Assembly (NCBI GenBank): GCA_944389965.1
Contig: CALXOI010000007.1
Span: 1-39,495, forward strand
From: an uncultured Treponema sp.
GTDB taxonomy: Bacteria; Spirochaetota; Spirochaetia; Treponematales; Treponemataceae
Length of the DNA: 39,495 nt
Direction of reading: 5' to 3'
Under the pieces are notes generated by a model, which was given only the letters and a program-made list of their open reading frames with translations, was not told the origin of the DNA and made no database searches. Both the position numbers and the translations under genes were made by a program. Numbering within the stretch: the stretch's first letter is position 1; the number at the start of each line of letters is the position of its first letter. This document shows, one piece after another, positions 1 through 10,300 of this stretch.

Positions 1-3000
1 AGCTGGACGCTGTACGGTACTGCAACAGATGACGACGGCGTGCAGCGCATAACCGCGGTTCTGGACAAGGACAGCAATAAACCCTATGAAATCTTTCCTG
101 CTGCCGGCAGTACCGGCTCTACCACATCAAAGTCTTTTGAGTACCAGGTGGATAAAAATTTGTCCGGTGACCATACACTGGAGCTGACAGTTACAGACAT
201 TAACGGTAAAACCGTCACGGTGACCGTTCCCTTTGCCGTGGACAATGCAGCGCCGGTTATTGCCATTACCAGCCCCGATGTATCTTCCGGTTTTGCGGCC
301 CAGTCGGTGGAAATACGGGGAACGTCCTCCGATGACTCCGGTATTGCTTCGGTGGAACTGGTGTCTCTGACAAAAACAACAACCGGTTCCGACGGAAAAC
401 CGGAAACTGTTGATATTACCCCGCAGGATACACGGCCTGAGCAGACAGAAAAAACCGTAACCGTTACGGCAGAAGACGGACAGGGAACTGTTACCAAAAC
501 CGTTAAAACCTGGGATGCATGGACTTATAATGCGGCGCTGGAATCTGTGGATACTACGGCAACCTATACATGGACTTTTAAAGGGGTTGATATATACGGC
601 AGGGAAACAGAGACAAGTATTTCTTATAAAGTGGATAACGTTCCGCCTGCCTTTGGAAGTGCATTAAAGTTCAGCGGGTACGGAAAAGACAATTATCCGG
701 GAACAGAAACAGAAACAGGCGGAAGCGGTCCGGTTCCGGTCTGGCTGAACACTGCGGTACAGACTATATCCGGTACTGTAACGGAGACAAATCCTGATGT
801 TATATCCTATACCGTCACCGGTACCGGTTCACCGGCGGTCGTGTCTGAAGGCACGGTGTCTGCGGCTGCGGGGGAAAATAAACCGTTCAAAGTGACGGTG
901 GAATTTGAAGAAGGTGAAAACACCGTTATTTTTGCTACGACGGATCTTGCCGGGAACCATGCGGCAGAGTTGCGGCGTCTCGTATACATAGATACCACCC
1001 CGCCGTCAGTGACAGCTGCCGGGTATGATGCAGCCGGTAATAATGCCGGCGTCCTGACAAATGAAGAAACCGTAACGGTTGTGTTTACTGCTGATGATAC
1101 ATATACCGGCACCGGCGGTACGGATGTTCAGGGAAGCGGTATTGTGTCCGCTGCTGTCGGCAGGACGGCAGGTTTTAAAGACACGGATGCGTTGCTATTA
1201 GAAAGCGGCGGCACACTGACCGGCAGCGGTACTGGCGGCGAACCGTACCGGTTGCCGGTACATATTAAGTCTTTGGGTGACGGGGCCCATACCCTGTATC
1301 TGAGGGTTACGGATAAAGCCGGCAACAGTACGGAAACCGCCTTGCCGGAACTGACGGTAGACAGAACAGCTCCCGTTGTCACCTATACTGCACCGGCAGC
1401 AAATTCTACAGTGAACAAAACGATTACCCTGACCGGTACCGTGTCCGATTCCAACCCCGCTGACGGGTGGACACCGGATGTTTATGTAAAGAAACCGGAT
1501 GGAACCGGCGGTTTCCGGTGGATGCTTGCCGGTGCCGGAACCGATTCTGTTAAAATGCCGGAATTGTCTCTTACGGCACAGGGTACGGAGTGGACTGTCA
1601 GCGGATTTGACACAACGGTTTTGAATACCGTATATGATGTTGACACCGGAACAGAAGGTACACAGATAGAATTGCAGATCCGGTTTACCGATAAAGCCGG
1701 AAACAGCACACCTGATACGGGTACCACGCTGAAACTGACCGTAGACCAGAACGCTGACCGTCCGGTGATTACCCTTAATACGGTAAATCCCGACGGCTCA
1801 ACAGTATTGCGCAGTTCGGTTTTGACCGGTTCTGTCAGTGATGATGACGGCACCGTCAAGGAATTGTATATTCAAGTGGTAAAAGAAGGCGGCTCGTTTA
1901 CAGATGCATGGGAAACGCTGGAAAATCCGTCCAACTGGACGTATACCATACCCGGCACCAGCGGCAGTCCTGACGGAACATACACAGTATGGTTCAAAAT
2001 TACCGATGCCGCCGGAGAAACATTTGTTTCTTCTGAGGACAGCGGTACCGGCAGCAGCCTGACCCGGCCGTATGTAAAATACATCAGCGGTACTGATAAA
2101 ACTGACGGCGTTCCGTTCCGGTTCAGTGTGGACACAAATCCGCCCGTCGTCACCAGCCTCATGGTTTCTGTCAATGGCGGGGATTTTACAGAGGTAACAA
2201 ACAACATGGTTCTGGGCGGCAGTTCTTCTTCCGTGAAATTCCGGGCAATCGCATCGGATACGGTAACAGCGAATGACGCCCTGATTGTTACATTGAAAAA
2301 TCTGACGGGTAACCCGAAAACGCTGAAATATACCAAGAATGATGACAATGTAGCCGGCACCAAGAACGGTATCTTTGAGAGTGAACCCATTGAGATCGGG
2401 CAATCCAGCGGTACTCCCAGCGGTACGTACACCCTTATTGTAGAAGCGCAGGATGCAGCCGGCATGCCCGGACAGCTTTCACGGCTGGTGATTATTGACA
2501 ATACACCGCCTGAAACTGTTACCGGTGTTTCGCCGGCACCGGATGTGGAAGTTACCGGTGAAGTCACGTTAACCGGGCTGGTCAGCGATGATGAAGCCGG
2601 TAATTCCGGTGTTGCTTCGGTGCAGTATGCGGTTCCTCCGAAAACTATAACTAATCCGGAAGCTGCAGAAATCACATGGCGTGATGCGGACAGTTTCCAG
2701 ACTGTCAGCTGGAGCATCACCCTGTCAAATCTGGGGGATTATGTAGGAGATACCGCAAAAGATGAGTTCAGGGACGGATATTCCGGCTATGAAACATCCC
2801 AAGGCAGCGGACTGTACCAGCTGCCGGTATGGTTTAAGGTGACGGATAAAGCCGGCAATACCGGATATATTACCGGAACAAGCATCCGGTACAACCCGAA
2901 TGCCGACAAGCCCCGGGTAACAGTTACGTATCCCGTTCATAATGTTACCGACAGTACAAACCAGAATTTCAGCTATGTTGTTATGGGCGGCACGGTGCGG

Positions 3001-6000
3001 ATTAACGGTTCCGCAGAAGACAATGAAGGTATTGATTCTGTGTGGCTGCAGTTTGACATGGACGGCGACGGCGAATTTGGTGATGAAGGTGATCCTTTTA
3101 TGTCCGAATCTTATGTAACATTGGATATTCCCTGTTTGACCGGACAGAGAGGTGTAAAAGCGACCGGTACGGTCAGCTGGTCTTATGCGCTGGACGTGTC
3201 CAAATTATCCGGTTTGAATTACGGTGAAGATAAGAAAACGCTGAATGTACGGGTTGTGGCAGTGGACAACGATACAACCGGCGGGCAGCTTGCCGGTGCC
3301 TGGTCAGAAACACTGCATATTTCCGTAAACAACGGTGTTCCCCAATTCGGTGCATCAGATCCCCTGAAGCTGAAACAGTTTGATGCGGATGGAACGGTTG
3401 TTGTTGCCGAGCAGGTATATACGGCGGATATGTACATACAGGGCAGCGGATGGTATCTGACCGGTTCAATTGAAGACAGTGACGGCATCAGTGCCGTAAG
3501 CGTAACCGGTTCTGCGTCCGGCAGTCTGGATACACCGGACTGGTTTACATCCCACAAGACAACAGCTGACACTGACGGCGACCAGTGGTATGACATGAAA
3601 ATACCGGTGGGCGGTGATTCCGGAAAATGGACTGTTTCCATTACCGCTACAGATAAAGATGCCAGCGGCGCAAAAGAATCGTCCGTGGCAGTGTCGGTGA
3701 ATGTAGACAATACCCCGCCGGCGTTTGAACTTGACGGGGATACCGGAACCGGTTCCCTGATTCTGTACCGGGATACGTACGGTACGTCGGGCACACGGCT
3801 GTCTCAGGATAATCCGGTGCAGAACAGTAACGGATATTTTACTGCTGCCGGAAAAATCACAGAAGACGGCAGCGGTTTCAGCCGGCTGGTATTCTACTTC
3901 CTCAGGGATGGTACCGGCGGAAAACGGGTATATAATCCCATGGAGTCCCACGGGGATAACCGGACTGCAAACCGCACAAAGATTGAGGATACCAAAACAG
4001 ACGGTAGCGTATACATTAACAGTGACAGACTGCCGGTTCTGTACCTGGAAAATGCCGGCCGCGGCACGGCGGATTCCGGGACCGCAACGGATTCTTTGAG
4101 TCACAGTTTAATTTCCGGCAACGCCAATATACGCAAAGGCGGACTGGTAAAAATCGGCGGAATGTACCGGTTGATTTCAGCTGTCAGCGGGAATACCGTT
4201 ACGTTTACGCCTGCCTGTGATACTTCATTTACCCAAGCGGAACTGGTATACGGCATGGTGGTGGACAACACCGGCGAAAGCCAGAACAGCGATGGTTCCG
4301 TCAAAAATGATGACGGTGACGGTATGGTTGAATCTTACCGGAAATCCGGCAGCGATTATTACTGGGACGCTTCCGTCAATTCAAAGAATATACCGGACGG
4401 ACCGGTAGCGCTGCACTGTGTAGCGTTTGATGTGGCAGGAAATTCCAGCCATGCGTGGGTGGAAACAAAAGTTAGCAACAACCGTCCCCGGATTACATCC
4501 GTCAAACTGGGAACGGATTTGAATGGCAACGACAGCTGTGATGACAATGAATATGATACGTTCTATGTGTCGCTGAATGACGACGGCACAGGAAATACGT
4601 CTTACGGAACCGACATCTGGACGCTGGATACGGCAACATGGAAGGACGCTGCCGGCACCACTTATTGGACGGCAAAGAAAGAGCTGTGGGTTATCCCCGA
4701 ATTTGTCGGCGGTACGGCACCGTACACGTGGGTGTACAGTAAATCGGCAGGAAGTAGTTCCGGCGGATTGACAGAGCCGGAAGCGGCGGGTAACGGCAAA
4801 AAATCCGGCGAGCTCGATGCCGGCGGTTCATCTTTGCGCTTGACCAATAATGACTTAGACACCGCCGGGGAGGATTCTGTAAATACCTACCGGTTCAGTT
4901 TCTGGGATTCAACGGAAGAAACTGAGTCCGGTACAAATTCCCAGTGGACAATACTGAACGTTCTGTTCCGGCAGGATTTAACTGATGATGTTACGCCGCA
5001 GGCGTGGATAAATCCCTTCTACTGGAACGGACCGGATGACAACTCATTGGCCGGTAACAGCAGTGCCAAGGGGCATATTGAACTTGAAGCTGATCTGCCC
5101 GAAACCGGTTTCAAAAAAGATAATTCCGGAGTTTACGACCGGGATCCAAAAGTATCCGGTGAGATTGTGGTACGGGGCGGTGCCTCTGACGACAAGATGT
5201 TGAAGTCGCTGACGGTGAAATTTGCAGAGTTTACCGCAAAAGCGGAGTTTGACGGGACAAGTTGGGCGCTGCTGTCTGCCGGTAATAATGGGTGGACGCT
5301 GTCTGTTACCGATGAAGGCGTCACCCAGACAGGCCACCAGGTAACGTGGGAATTTACGGTGGATACCAGCCGCATATCCAGGGTTGCCGGGGCGGACAAA
5401 GCGGTCACTGTTTCTGTAACGGATGCCGGAACAAACACCGGCGGCGGCAGCAACAGCTCTGTCTCTTCCACAACCCAGACAACTGCCGGTAAGCCAACCC
5501 CGTACTACCGGCTGGACGTGGTGCCTTACATTACCGGTGTAAAAACGGCGTTGAGTGATCGCAAAAAAAATAATCCATCAGTGTATGCCCGTACTGCGCT
5601 GGGACGGTATCCGGTCAATGAAGGTGAAACGGTTACGCTGACGGGATTCAATCTGGGCGGCAGCAGTGTTACCCCAGCCGTTACCGGAGTAACATCGGGT
5701 ATTACGGTACAAAGTGACGGTACCGTTACTGTTCCGGTAAAAGGTTTGTCTTCCGGGCAACTGGAGCTGACCGTCAGCGGCATTCCTGCGCTGAACAACC
5801 GCAACAACAACGATGCCCGGGGCAGTTATGAATACACCGGTACGGTGGAATTCAATACATCTGCCGCTTCTTTGGCTGGTTTCTATAACCGGCAGCCGAA
5901 CGGTGACAACAATAATCTGCTGACCGATGATGTGTATCTTGACGTGTGGCAGTTCAATTCCGAAGCGGCAATACCTGTCAGTGATTCAATAGAACAACCA

Positions 6001-7377
6001 GTGATGAAAATCAATCCTAAGAGTGGTCTGATTGGGTTTGCATTTACAAACGGTCCTTTATACTTCAGTATGCCGGGAACAACAGATTCCTATGCTGGAG
6101 GAAGTTCCCTTGGTGGGAAGCAAGAATATTCATATGTCTACTGGCAGGGAAGCTATGATTTTATGACATCTATTGCCCTTGCTTATGATAGTGAAGGACA
6201 TACTTATGGAACTGCCGCCGGAGGAGATATTAATTCAACTGATGCAGACCGGTATTCCTTTATGACAGACCGGTGGGGTACCAGTGGATCTGCAACAAAA
6301 GGTTCTTATGAAGGAAAAAATGCATTGCGATTGGAGGCGATCGGGCAGTATGGGTATGCGGATGGAACAGAGCCAGATACGTTGAGGTTTAAAAAACAAC
6401 GGATACAAAGTCCTGTACTGGTGACATCCCGGACGGGCAGTTCCACCAATATTTATCTTGCTTACTATGATCAGATGAATGATGAAATCCGGTTCCGGTA
6501 CGGTAATTTGCCGGATACTACCACCAGTAAAGCTAATTTTGGTAATTTTAATGACAGTTATCGTGACAACACAATGAGTGTTGGTGATAATTTGAATAAC
6601 GGTAAATATACAACAGAGTATGTCAATATTATTGCTGGTGGAACAACAAACCGGAAAGCAGGAAAATATGTGGGTATGGGTGTTGTTCAAGATGGAGATA
6701 AAAATATAGTTGTATTGTGCTGGTATGACAGTGAAGATTATTCTTTAAAATATACTTATAATACAAATCCAACGAGCGGAACTACAGGTGCTGATGTAAC
6801 GAACTGGTCTAAACCGATAACACTGTTTGAAGAAGCTGGTGAATATTGTAAATTAGTTGTAGACAATGACGGTGGTGTCCACATAGCAGCCTATGATGTT
6901 ACAGAAAATAATGTGGTATACGCATATTTAGAGTCATATAAGGATACTGCACCTTCTACCTGCATTGTTGATTCTTATGGAAATGTTGGTGAATATTTGA
7001 CTATTGATGTTGCAAAGTATGCAGATAAGTGGGTTCCTTATATTGCTTATCAAGGAGTATATACCCCCATGCTGGCGTATCTTAATGCAGCATTTACCGG
7101 TAGCTCAGAAAATGCCGGTGCAACAGATGATATGTATACCGGTGCATGGGAAATCTCTCCTGTTCCAACTCCTAACCGTACGAGTGTTTTGGATGATAAT
7201 GTGAATGTTGGTGTGTGGAAAGATGATTTAGGACAAATAAAAAATTCTGTTCTAGGAACATCATCGGCGGATCAATATTATGGTGTTTGTTACGGTAACG
7301 GAACCAGCAATCCGGTACTGGGATACGCAATAGAAACGGGTTCCGGCGGTTCCATTGAAACCGCACAGAAAAAATGA
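1..7377 (+). CDS. Giant Ig-like repeat exported protein, 5' end outside window
   Basis: The reading frame is open from the first base, so the gene starts upstream; 2458 residues are visible. Most of it is a tandem series of roughly eleven Ig-like (bacterial Ig / fibronectin-III-like) domains, each about 90-130 residues. They are joined by linkers of the type VDNTPP (near 238, 631, 988, 1360, 3703) and carry inner motifs such as SDDSGI. Asp-rich loops at 3055-3093 and 4285-4335 resemble calcium-binding loops. A stretch at about 5521-5850 looks like an IPT/TIG domain (GETVTLTGFNLGG). From about 5880 to the end the pattern changes to short strands with YDSE, DNDGGVHIAAYD and similar motifs, suggesting a beta-propeller. 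No membrane anchor is visible, so the protein is probably secreted or periplasmic. The next gene starts 14 bases later and shares the Ig fold, implying one operon and a common structure. The precise function is not known to me. Confidence 0.9.
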   Translation, partial: SWTLYGTATDDDGVQRITAVLDKDSNKPYEIFPAAGSTGSTTSKSFEYQVDKNLSGDHTLELTVTDINGKTVTVTVPFAVDNAAPVIAITSPDVSSGFAAQSVEIRGTSSDDSGIASVELVSLTKTTTGSDGKPETVDITPQDTRPEQTEKTVTVTAEDGQGTVTKTVKTWDAWTYNAALESVDTTATYTWTFKGVDIYGRETETSISYKVDNVPPAFGSALKFSGYGKDNYPGTETETGGSGPVPVWLNTAVQTISGTVTETNPDVISYTVTGTGSPAVVSEGTVSAAAGENKPFKVTVEFEEGENTVIFATTDLAGNHAAELRRLVYIDTTPPSVTAAGYDAAGNNAGVLTNEETVTVVFTADDTYTGTGGTDVQGSGIVSAAVGRTAGFKDTDALLLESGGTLTGSGTGGEPYRLPVHIKSLGDGAHTLYLRVTDKAGNSTETALPELTVDRTAPVVTYTAPAANSTVNKTITLTGTVSDSNPADGWTPDVYVKKPDGTGGFRWMLAGAGTDSVKMPELSLTAQGTEWTVSGFDTTVLNTVYDVDTGTEGTQIELQIRFTDKAGNSTPDTGTTLKLTVDQNADRPVITLNTVNPDGSTVLRSSVLTGSVSDDDGTVKELYIQVVKEGGSFTDAWETLENPSNWTYTIPGTSGSPDGTYTVWFKITDAAGETFVSSEDSGTGSSLTRPYVKYISGTDKTDGVPFRFSVDTNPPVVTSLMVSVNGGDFTEVTNNMVLGGSSSSVKFRAIASDTVTANDALIVTLKNLTGNPKTLKYTKNDDNVAGTKNGIFESEPIEIGQSSGTPSGTYTLIVEAQDAAGMPGQLSRLVIIDNTPPETVTGVSPAPDVEVTGEVTLTGLVSDDEAGNSGVASVQYAVPPKTITNPEAAEITWRDADSFQTVSWSITLSNLGDYVGDTAKDEFRDGYSGYETSQGSGLYQLPVWFKVTDKAGNTGYITGTSIRYNPNADKPRVTVTYPVHNVTDSTNQNFSYVVMGGTVRINGSAEDNEGIDSVWLQFDMDGDGEFGDEGDPFMSESYVTLDIPCLTGQRGVKATGTVSWSYALDVSKLSGLNYGEDKKTLNVRVVAVDNDTTGGQLAGAWSETLHISVNNGVPQFGASDPLKLKQFDADGTVVVAEQVYTADMYIQGSGWYLTGSIEDSDGISAVSVTGSASGSLDTPDWFTSHKTTADTDGDQWYDMKIPVGGDSGKWTVSITATDKDASGAKESSVAVSVNVDNTPPAFELDGDTGTGSLILYRDTYGTSGTRLSQDNPVQNSNGYFTAAGKITEDGSGFSRLVFYFLRDGTGGKRVYNPMESHGDNRTANRTKIEDTKTDGSVYINSDRLPVLYLENAGRGTADSGTATDSLSHSLISGNANIRKGGLVKIGGMYRLISAVSGNTVTFTPACDTSFTQAELVYGMVVDNTGESQNSDGSVKNDDGDGMVESYRKSGSDYYWDASVNSKNIPDGPVALHCVAFDVAGNSSHAWVETKVSNNRPRITSVKLGTDLNGNDSCDDNEYDTFYVSLNDDGTGNTSYGTDIWTLDTATWKDAAGTTYWTAKKELWVIPEFVGGTAPYTWVYSKSAGSSSGGLTEPEAAGNGKKSGELDAGGSSLRLTNNDLDTAGEDSVNTYRFSFWDSTEETESGTNSQWTILNVLFRQDLTDDVTPQAWINPFYWNGPDDNSLAGNSSAKGHIELEADLPETGFKKDNSGVYDRDPKVSGEIVVRGGASDDKMLKSLTVKFAEFTAKAEFDGTSWALLSAGNNGWTLSVTDEGVTQTGHQVTWEFTVDTSRISRVAGADKAVTVSVTDAGTNTGGGSNSSVSSTTQTTAGKPTPYYRLDVVPYITGVKTALSDRKKNNPSVYARTALGRYPVNEGETVTLTGFNLGGSSVTPAVTGVTSGITVQSDGTVTVPVKGLSSGQLELTVSGIPALNNRNNNDARGSYEYTGTVEFNTSAASLAGFYNRQPNGDNNNLLTDDVYLDVWQFNSEAAIPVSDSIEQPVMKINPKSGLIGFAFTNGPLYFSMPGTTDSYAGGSSLGGKQEYSYVYWQGSYDFMTSIALAYDSEGHTYGTAAGGDINSTDADRYSFMTDRWGTSGSATKGSYEGKNALRLEAIGQYGYADGTEPDTLRFKKQRIQSPVLVTSRTGSSTNIYLAYYDQMNDEIRFRYGNLPDTTTSKANFGNFNDSYRDNTMSVGDNLNNGKYTTEYVNIIAGGTTNRKAGKYVGMGVVQDGDKNIVVLCWYDSEDYSLKYTYNTNPTSGTTGADVTNWSKPITLFEEAGEYCKLVVDNDGGVHIAAYDVTENNVVYAYLESYKDTAPSTCIVDSYGNVGEYLTIDVAKYADKWVPYIAYQGVYTPMLAYLNAAFTGSSENAGATDDMYTGAWEISPVPTPNRTSVLDDNVNVGVWKDDLGQIKNSVLGTSSADQYYGVCYGNGTSNPVLGYAIETGSGGSIETAQKK

Positions 7378-7391
7378 CAGGCAGGAGCAGT

Positions 7392-10300
7392 ATGATACAC
7401 AAGCGTTTACTATGTACCGGATTGATTACATTGCTCGTCCTGTGGGGCGCTGCCGCCGGCGGTAAAAAAGACATTACCGAACGGCAGGCAGAAAATATGA
7501 ACAGCTGGCAGGAGTCCTTTGATATTTCGGACAAAAAGCCGGGAACATACAATATCATGGTTACCGCAGAAGATGCGGGCGGCAACCAGAGCATTGCCGG
7601 ACCGTACAATATACGGATTGATCCCGACTCTGACTTGCCGGTTACCGGTATTACAAACCCGTCACCGGATATGCGGATTCCCGGCAATCTGAACGTTGTC
7701 GGTATCTGTGTCGATGATGATGCCGTGGATTACGTGGAACTGGTTTTTGACGGCCGGACCGATGCCCCGGTCAGGGCAGAAGGAAGTGACTTCTGGTCCT
7801 ACTATCTTGATACAACAGAACTGGAAGAAGGTTCCCACACAATAGAAGCCTGGGGCGTAGATAGTAACGGCGTACGGGGAAAGCCGGTAACGGTTACCTG
7901 GCACCTTGACCGCCGTCAGCCGGTTACCGCAGTGGAAAGCCACGGGCTGGGGCAACTGGTATCGGGTAAAATTACATTAACGGGACAGGTTACTGACGGC
8001 AACGGGATTCAATCCCTGGAGTATTCGCTGGACGGCGGAACTTTTACACCGGTAAAACTCAAGTTGGATAAAGCAACCGGCAGCGACGCATTTTCTGTCC
8101 CCATTGATACCCGGCAGCTTGCAGACGGGGCGGCTGTCTGCTGGTTCAAAGCAGTTGACCGGCAGGGTACAGCCGGGATTTCTTCTTTCCTGTTTTTTGT
8201 TGACAACACGCCGCCCTTGGTACGTGTTCTGTCACCGCTGCCGGACGAAACGGTAAACGGTATTTTTGCTGTTGCCGGATCTGCCACCGACACCGTGGGG
8301 CTGGAGTCGGTAACCTGGCAGGCGGGGGATTTGTCCGGCAGTTTTGAACTGGTTCCCGGCAATCCGTACTGGGTTCAGGAACTGGACTTCCGGGGTTCAA
8401 CAAAAAAACAGGTCGATTTTACCGTAACTGCCCGGGATACCGCCGGCAACGAACATTCTGTGCGGCAGCGCATCCCTTTGGATAATAAAGCTGATCTGCC
8501 GGTAACCGCCATCCGGTATCCGGCGCAGGACGGAATGATTTCCGGCAGTCCTGAAAGCCTGTACGTACAGGGAATAGTCACCGATGATGACGGCGTTGCC
8601 GGCATCTATTATTCCGTTGACGGGCAGCCGGAAATGTACTCCGGCTGTACCGGTGTGTTCAGTATTGATATTTCAGAGCAGTTCCGGACGTTGTATCCCG
8701 GAGCTACGGATGACACGTATACACTGCCTGCCGGTACCCACCGGATTACGGTTTCCGCAGAAGATATTCACGGTGTCCGGGGCGAACCGGTTACGGTTTC
8801 TTTTGTATCCCAGGGTGAACCGCCGGTGCTGGAACAGCCGGTGGTCGTATACGGTAAAGGCGATGTTTCTGAACCGTATTATGCAGGATGCGCCGTCAAC
8901 CCGGAAGCCGGCGGAGTGTTTACCGTAACTGTCCGTTCCGGCAGCGGTCTTGCAGCGGTGGATTGGACGGTGAACGGACAGCCTGCCGGTTCATCAGAGT
9001 TTACTAAATCACGGCTGTCAGAAACAGTTCACATTCCTTTGGACAGTTCCATGCCCTGGGGTGCCGTATATGTGACGGTTACCGCCCGGGACGTGTACGG
9101 CAGGGAAACCCGGCAGGATAACCTGCTGTATCTGGACAATCTTACCGGTATTGACGGTATTCCCCTGGTTCTTTTTGCAGAAGCCGGTGATTCCGGCGGT
9201 GCGGTGTACTTTGAGCCGGGCACTCCGGTAACAGGATTTTTCACTGCCGGAACGACCACAGGTACAGAGTCTGCGGCTGCGGTGACTCTTGTTCCTGAAA
9301 CGGAGCTGGTGACAGCATCTCTGGACGGTGATAGGGTTATTTTGACTCCGGGAAGCACCCCGGGCGTTACTCCGCCGGTAAAAGTCCAGGTTACTACCAG
9401 CAGGGGACGGACTGTTGAGTCAGTACCGCTGGTGTTTACCGTACCCGGCGCTGAACCGTCAGTGCAGCTTGACAATACCGGCGTGGCGGATGGTTCCCGT
9501 ACGGTTGTCCTGTCAGGACGGATTACTGCTGGTGCTCCGGTCTCTGCTGCATACCGGATTATTCCGGCGGTTGCAGAAATGGAAAACGGAATGGTAACCG
9601 GTGCCGCCGCAGGAGCAGTCCTGCCGGATGTACCGTTGGAACTGGATGATGCGGGAAATTTCCGGGTGGAACTGGAACCGGCTGTTTTCAGCAACGGTGT
9701 TTTTGTAGTTGAATTTACTGCCCGGTGCAGTACCGGTGAAACTGCATCCGCAGCCGCTTTTGTGCAGAAGATTCCGCCCCTTCCCGAATTAACGGCTGAC
9801 AGCAAAAAAGCGCCTGCGGCTGCCCGTCCCGTGGTTGTATGGCTTGAAAGCGAAAACCTGTATTACACGGTTGTGTATCAGGGAACACTGGAAACGCCGC
9901 AGGTATCTGCCGGTTCAGTTCCGGCAGAAGGAGAATTCTTTCCCGTAGCCGGAATAGTGCCGTATTCCCGGCTGGAACCGGGAAAGACACCCCTTACTTT
10001 GACCGGTACTGCCGGCGGAAAATCTTTTTCTTCAAAATATACGGTTGACCGGCAGGAACAGCCGGAAATAGCGCTCAACAGTATTAACGGTGTTCCCTAT
10101 ACCGCCGGCATGACGGTGGAAGTTCCTGCTGACAGCGGTAAAAACAACGGTGCGGTTCTTGCCGTAACGGTCCGCTCGACAGTAAAACCTGACGGAGTAA
10201 CCTGGACTGTTTCACCGTTTGGAACCGGTTCCGGTGCGGATGGGTCCGGCGCAGAATCACTGTCTGCCGGTGAATGTATCGCGTCCGGGCGTGCTGCGGT

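Noticed and set aside
1798-2720. Long antisense open frames (about 200-280 codons) opposite the first giant gene
   Set aside because: They mirror the repeated codon pattern of the Ig genes (GC-biased third positions remove stops on the other strand). They lack ribosome-binding sites and recognisable domains.
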